From assembly GCA_964614375.1 (NCBI GenBank), contig CAZTLI010000221.1, positions 1 to 8,706 on the forward strand: DNA of 8,706 bases. Direction: 5' to 3'. How positions within the stretch are numbered: the first letter of the stretch is position 1; every line of letters begins with the position of its first letter. This stretch comes from CAZTLI01 sp964614375 (lineage in GTDB: Bacteria > Chloroflexota > Anaerolineae > Aggregatilineales > Phototrophicaceae). Made by a program: the position numbers and the translations under genes. Of the stretch, positions 5,488-8,706 are shown piece after piece. The notes under the pieces are model-generated. The model ran no database searches. It saw only the letters and a list, made by a program, of their open reading frames with translations, and was not told where the DNA came from.

Positions 5488-7248
5488 CTATTCGCCCGCC
5501 ACCGTCCACAGCCGGACTGTGCCATCATCGCTGGTCGAGGCCAGCGCCGTTCCCGCTGGATTGAACCCCAGTTGATTGACAAAACTGGTATGACCGGGCA
5601 GTTGCGCGAGCAGCACACCGGTATTGACTTCGATGATGTCAATATCGGCGACATCAATGCTGCCGACAGTGGCGATGATGATTTGATTGGGGCTAATGGC
5701 GGAACTGCGCGTCTGGGGTCGGACCGGGAGCAGCGCGAGTTCGGTCTGCGTCTCCATGTGCCATGCGGCGACCTGCCCCGTCGTGCTCACTGCCGACAAT
5801 ATCGCGCCATCGACACTGAAGATCAGTTCCGCAATGCGTCCACCCCGATTATGCAGCAGCAATGTTTCCCGACCTGTCCGCGTATTCCACAAACGCACGG
5901 TGCTATCCCAACCGCCAGAGGCCAACACAGTCCCATCCGGGCTGAAGGTAATGGCGCTCACCGGGCCATTGTGCCCATAGAGCACGGTGGCTTCGGTCAC
6001 GCGCATGTTGTCGCCAATATCGCTCACGTCCCACAGGCGAATGGTCGAATCCATGCCAGCCGAAGCCAGCGTCGCGCCATCGGGACTGAAAACGACATCA
6101 TTAACCTCTTCACGATGGCCGAGAAATTCAACCGGATTGACTGCGCGTGTGAACGCATTCCACATCCGCACATGCCCATCATCACCCGCCGCCGCGACAA
6201 ACTCGCCATTGAAGCTAAAGGCCATTGCGGTCAATGGGGCGGTGAAGCCATCCATCACGCGCACGGTCTCGCCACTTTCGATATCCCACACGCGGGCTGT
6301 TTCATCGTCACTGGCGGTCACAAGCCGGGTGCCATCGGGGCTGAACGATACGCTGATGACAGCGGCGGTGTGCCCCTCAAAGGCGCTGATTTCTGTGCGG
6401 TCGCGCACGCTCCACAAGCGTACCACACCATCCGCGCCGGTTGACGCTAGCGTGTCACCATTGGGACTGAGCTGCAAATCCAGCACACCGCCCGCGTGCG
6501 CGTCCTCAATAATGCTAATCACACGCCCATTGCTGGTATTCCAGAACAGAATATCGCCATCCAACCCGCCAGACATCAAGACCGCGCCGCTGGCATCATA
6601 GATCACGCTGTTGACCGCGCCTTCGTGCCCCTGTAATTGGCGTACCTCGTCGCCTGTGACCGCATCCCAGATAATGACCGTGCCGTCCGCATCCGCCGTT
6701 GCCACTTCGACAGCGCTGGGGCTAAAGGTCGCCGCATACACCACCGGCCCCGGACGCAGAACGACTACAGTTTCATCGGTATCGAGGTTATAGACTCGCA
6801 CATTACGGTCTGCGCTGGTGGTGACGACATAGAGGCCATCGTTGCTGAATTCGACATCGGTCACGCCTTGACCGTGCCGCACAATATCGAGTTGTTCATC
6901 CGTTTCCACGTCACGGATAATCGCTGTGCGGTCTTCGCTGAAAGTGGCAATTTGCGCCGTGCTGGGGCTGAAGACCGCGCCATTGACGACAAAATCGTGC
7001 CCGGTCTGCAAACGCGGTTCAGCGCCGCCTTCGGTCATATCATAAAACCACACGCCAATCGACGATCCGACAGCGATCACTTCGCCATCATTCGACCAGC
7101 TCACCGTTTTAATAATTCCGCGTCCGAGGATCGCCGCCTGTGTCACCGCATTCGCATTGCTGGACGTGATTCCTATGGTTTGTGCCAGCGCCGTATTCGC
7201 CAGCAGCATCAGTGCCAGCATGATTGTCAGTACACGAATATATTTCAT
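5488..7248 (-). CDS. Secreted WD40-repeat beta-propeller protein
   Basis: The 586-residue protein begins with a clear signal peptide (MKYIRVLTIMLALMLLANTA) and a signal peptidase I site ALA-Q after residue 22, so it should be exported. The rest is a continuous series of about 13 WD40 repeats of about 40-45 residues, starting near residue 41. The most canonical are GHEGAVNSV (207-215), GHTAAVISVSFSPDG (292-306), GHREEVNDVVFSPDG (377-391), GHNGPVSAITFSPDG (425-439) and the last, GHTSFVNQL (552-560) ending DDGTVRLW (574-581). Repeats near the N-terminus (41-125) and at 467-545 are degenerate. The number fits two stacked propellers, though 14 would be expected for two seven-bladed rings. No catalytic domain, anchor or sorting signal is seen, so it is probably a binding scaffold. 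ATG 7248 has GGGAG (7262-7258) 9 nt upstream. The partner is unknown. Confidence 0.93.
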   Translation of the reverse strand: MKYIRVLTIMLALMLLANTALAQTIGITSSNANAVTQAAILGRGIIKTVSWSNDGEVIAVGSSIGVWFYDMTEGGAEPRLQTGHDFVVNGAVFSPSTAQIATFSEDRTAIIRDVETDEQLDIVRHGQGVTDVEFSNDGLYVVTTSADRNVRVYNLDTDETVVVLRPGPVVYAATFSPSAVEVATADADGTVIIWDAVTGDEVRQLQGHEGAVNSVIYDASGAVLMSGGLDGDILFWNTSNGRVISIIEDAHAGGVLDLQLSPNGDTLASTGADGVVRLWSVRDRTEISAFEGHTAAVISVSFSPDGTRLVTASDDETARVWDIESGETVRVMDGFTAPLTAMAFSFNGEFVAAAGDDGHVRMWNAFTRAVNPVEFLGHREEVNDVVFSPDGATLASAGMDSTIRLWDVSDIGDNMRVTEATVLYGHNGPVSAITFSPDGTVLASGGWDSTVRLWNTRTGRETLLLHNRGGRIAELIFSVDGAILSAVSTTGQVAAWHMETQTELALLPVRPQTRSSAISPNQIIIATVGSIDVADIDIIEVNTGVLLAQLPGHTSFVNQLGFNPAGTALASTSDDGTVRLWTVAGE

Positions 7249-7350
7249 TGGAACATTCTCCCGGAATAATGGGGACTTTTCAATTCACCACACCCATCAA
7301 ATAGATTCAATCCTGGCTGTTGGGTATAAGTAGGGAGGGTTTCACTGCGG

Positions 7351-7370
7351 CAAGGGGTTTAAATCCCTTG
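7351..7370. repeat. 20-bp near-perfect palindrome upstream of the WD40 gene
   Basis: CAAGGG-GTTTAAAT-CCCTTG is symmetric at every position except the pair 7357/7364 (G against T). It lies 103 bp before the WD40 start and downstream of that gene's possible -10 boxes. It could be an operator or an RNA hairpin in the WD40 leader. No T-run follows on either strand. Confidence 0.5.
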
Positions 7371-7492
7371 TTTGCACCTATTCCGCCCATCAACCGCAAA
7401 CTTATACGCAATTTAAACCATTATAAAACAACATTAAAATAATGCTTGCGGATTACTATTTTCAAACTAAAATTCAGAAATTTTTCACAAAC

Positions 7493-7521
7493 TTGCAATA
7501 ATCCACTAAATTGCATATAAT
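7493..7521 (+). promoter_or_regulatory. Strong sigma-70-type promoter for the SRPBCC-PDZ-DinB gene
   Basis: TTGCAA (7493-7498) and a perfect TATAAT (7516-7521) are separated by exactly 17 bp. Transcription would begin near 7528, leaving a leader of about 208 nt before the ATG at 7736. It is the best promoter in the window. Confidence 0.65.
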
Positions 7522-7608
7522 AACCCTGATTATGCGATTAAGTGGGTAATTTGGTTAGATTGAGCTGTATTGGTAGAAAATTGGTCGGTTCTATTGTAAG
7601 CAGCAGAC

Positions 7609-7632
7609 TGGGACGGCTTCCGGGTCGTCCCA
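7609..7632 (+). other. Hairpin in the long leader of the fusion gene
   Basis: TGGGACG (7609-7615) pairs with CGTCCCA (7626-7632), 7 bp around a 10-nt loop. It lies midway in the predicted leader and is not followed by a T-run, so it is not an intrinsic terminator. It matches no riboswitch that I recognise. Confidence 0.4.
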
Positions 7633-7735
7633 TCGTCCTCATGCCAATACCCACGTCCTGCGCCATATCCTCGCCAGCGAAATCGACAGCACCCATTGTT
7701 AATTGTTGTATTGTTACGCTTTAAGGAGAAAAAAC

Positions 7736-8706
7736 ATGGTTACTGCAACCCCTACCCAAACACTGACACTCACCCGCACCATCAAAGCCAAACCCGAACA
7801 GGTGTATCTGGCCTTTACAGACCGTGACCGCCTGCGGGACTGGTTCACGGGCGATGCCCACCTCAACGCGACAGAAAATGGGCACGTATTGTTCCACTGG
7901 TATCAGGAACAGTATTACGCGATGGGCGTGTTCACCAAACTCGAAAAAGACAAGACCGTCGCTTTCACATGGCGCGGGATGGGCGAAACCCATGATTCGC
8001 TGGTCACGATAGACATTGCCGCAAAAGGCGATAAAACCGCCGTCACGCTCACCCACAGCGACTTTGACGACGCTGCCGACATCAGCCGGTATCAAGACAA
8101 TTGGGAAACCCGACTCGATAACCTCGTTGTCGCATTGGAAGAAGGCAGCGACAAGCGCGTCACTGATCGGGTGATTATCGGCATTTATCCCGGTCAAGTG
8201 CCTGAAGAACGCGCTAAAGAACTCGGCGTAGACCCCGCCGCCGCGCTCATCAACAGTCTGGTCGATGGTTACAGCGCCGCGCTTGCGGGTCTCAAAGCGG
8301 GCGACGTCATCGTCAAAGTCAATGGCGTCATCATCAATGCCGATACCAACATCGGGCAAACGCTGGGCGACAAAGGTGTCGGTGATCGTGTCGAAGTGGT
8401 GTATTATCGCGATGGCGAAAAGCGCACGGTTGATCTGGAACTACGCGGCTACCCGGTGCCCGAACTGCCGAAGGACTTCAAAGCCTTGTCCCAACGGGTC
8501 GCGGCTGAACATGCCGAAATCAAGAAATCGCTGGATGACATCTTCAAGGGTGTGAGCGAAGCCGAAGCCGCCAAACGTCCCGCAGAAGGCGAATGGAGCG
8601 CCAACGAAGTCCTCGCGCATCTCATCCTCGACCATCGTCGGCAGCAAAATTGGATTGGTGGCCTGATGCAAGGGCCAGAAATCAGCGGTTATACCTGCAA
8701 TACCCC
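7736..8706 (+). CDS. AHSA1/SRPBCC-PDZ-DinB-like fusion protein (C-terminus beyond window)
   Basis: The frame runs from ATG 7736 to the window edge without a stop, giving 323 residues so far. AAGGAG (7723-7728), 7 nt upstream, is the best ribosome binding site here. Residues 1-138 look like an AHSA1/SRPBCC (START-fold) domain: IKAKPEQVYLAFTDRDRLRDW near the start and YQDNWETRLDNLVVALEEG (119-137) as the closing helix. Residues about 145-238 look like a PDZ domain: a helical ERAKELGV stretch, AALINSLVDGYSAALAGLKAGDVIVKVNG with the conserved A-G-L-x-x-G-D-V-I and V-N-G, then VEVVYYRDGEKRTVDLEL. From about 248 a helical segment begins, with GEWSANEVLAHLILDHRR (285-302), as in DinB/YfiT-like four-helix bundles. 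H295 and H300 could be metal ligands. There is no signal peptide, so it is cytoplasmic. The domain calls are by motif; the whole is a probable ligand- or peptide-binding protein of unknown role. Confidence 0.85.
   Translation, partial: MVTATPTQTLTLTRTIKAKPEQVYLAFTDRDRLRDWFTGDAHLNATENGHVLFHWYQEQYYAMGVFTKLEKDKTVAFTWRGMGETHDSLVTIDIAAKGDKTAVTLTHSDFDDAADISRYQDNWETRLDNLVVALEEGSDKRVTDRVIIGIYPGQVPEERAKELGVDPAAALINSLVDGYSAALAGLKAGDVIVKVNGVIINADTNIGQTLGDKGVGDRVEVVYYRDGEKRTVDLELRGYPVPELPKDFKALSQRVAAEHAEIKKSLDDIFKGVSEAEAAKRPAEGEWSANEVLAHLILDHRRQQNWIGGLMQGPEISGYTCNT

Larger units (their letters stand above)
7249..7735. other. Divergent AT-rich intergenic region, no gene
   Basis: This 487-bp stretch separates the minus-strand WD40 gene from the plus-strand fusion gene. 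Its core (about 7395-7560) is much richer in A and T than any gene here. It holds a strong plus-strand promoter (7493-7521), a near-perfect palindrome (7351-7370) and a leader hairpin (7609-7632). Minus-strand -10-like boxes for the WD40 gene occur at 7425-7420 (TATAAT) and 7406-7401 (TATAAG), but neither has a good -35. An open frame at 7542-7724 starts with GTG, has no ribosome binding site and a composition unlike a protein, so I do not call it. Confidence 0.7.

Noticed and set aside
5572..6444. Long plus-strand open frame (290 codons) opposite the WD40 gene, with others at 5987-6601 and 6637-7269
   Set aside because: They are antisense to a clearly real WD40 gene with signal peptide and repeats; their translations are His/Arg/Ala-rich with no domain pattern.
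5488..7248. Periodic DNA similarity of about 120-130 bp across this region, resembling a repeat array
   Set aside because: It is explained by WD40 repeats in the encoded protein; there are no identical short repeats with unique spacers, so it is not CRISPR.
7353..7369. T-arm-like AGGGG-TTTAAAT-CCCTT, suggesting a tRNA or a tRNA 3' end used as an attachment site
   Set aside because: The near-invariant C of the T-loop is T, no matching acceptor or anticodon arm lies upstream, and no integrase is present.
7542..7724. Plus-strand 60-codon frame in the intergenic leader, starting with GTG
   Set aside because: No ribosome binding site, no domain, and a composition typical of a random frame.
7721..8359. 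Minus-strand open frame (212 codons) opposite the fusion gene
   Set aside because: The plus strand has a strong ribosome binding site and recognisable domains across the same region, so this is a shadow.

Overview
The window is bacterial chromosomal DNA, moderately GC-rich, with short intergenic gaps and nine protein-coding genes. The gene content points to Chloroflexota, probably an Anaerolineae-like lineage: a secreted many-bladed WD40 protein, small four-helix membrane proteins in tandem, a PP2C phosphatase with a disordered N-terminus, a STAS-like protein and a SRPBCC/PDZ/DinB fusion. This assignment rests on the style of the proteins alone; there is no rRNA or marker gene to confirm it. 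I saw no tRNA, rRNA, CRISPR array, transposase or phage gene.

Layout, left to right. Positions 2-1068 (+) hold two adjacent paralogous four-helix membrane proteins separated by an intrinsic terminator. Positions 1205-1615 (+) hold a STAS/SpoIIAA-like protein with an operator-like region upstream (a 12-bp direct repeat and a 15-bp palindrome over a TTGTCA box). Then come an EamA-family transporter (1763-2656), a PP2C protein phosphatase (2723-3760, closed by an intrinsic terminator) and a PaaI-type hotdog thioesterase (3842-4279), each apparently with its own start signals. The strand then switches. Converging on the thioesterase with a 6-bp gap is a small signal-anchored gene (4580 down to 4286) that is broken by one extra base in a homopolymer. 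Upstream of it on the minus strand are a type I methionine aminopeptidase (5393-4647) and a secreted protein made almost entirely of about 13 WD40 repeats (7248-5488). A 487-bp AT-rich divergent intergenic region (7249-7735) follows. The window ends inside a plus-strand gene (from 7736) that fuses an AHSA1/SRPBCC domain, a PDZ domain and the start of a DinB-like four-helix domain.

The genes do not form one obvious pathway. Most look like single-gene or two-gene transcription units, with terminators or promoters between them. The phosphatase and the STAS-like protein are the kinds of part found in Ser/Thr phospho-signalling, but an unrelated transporter lies between them and no kinase or anti-sigma factor is in the window, so a link is only speculation. 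I found no convincing defence island or new multi-gene system. The best leads are the three-domain fusion with its roughly 208-nt leader, the frameshifted small gene, and the unexplained repeats in the intergenic regions.
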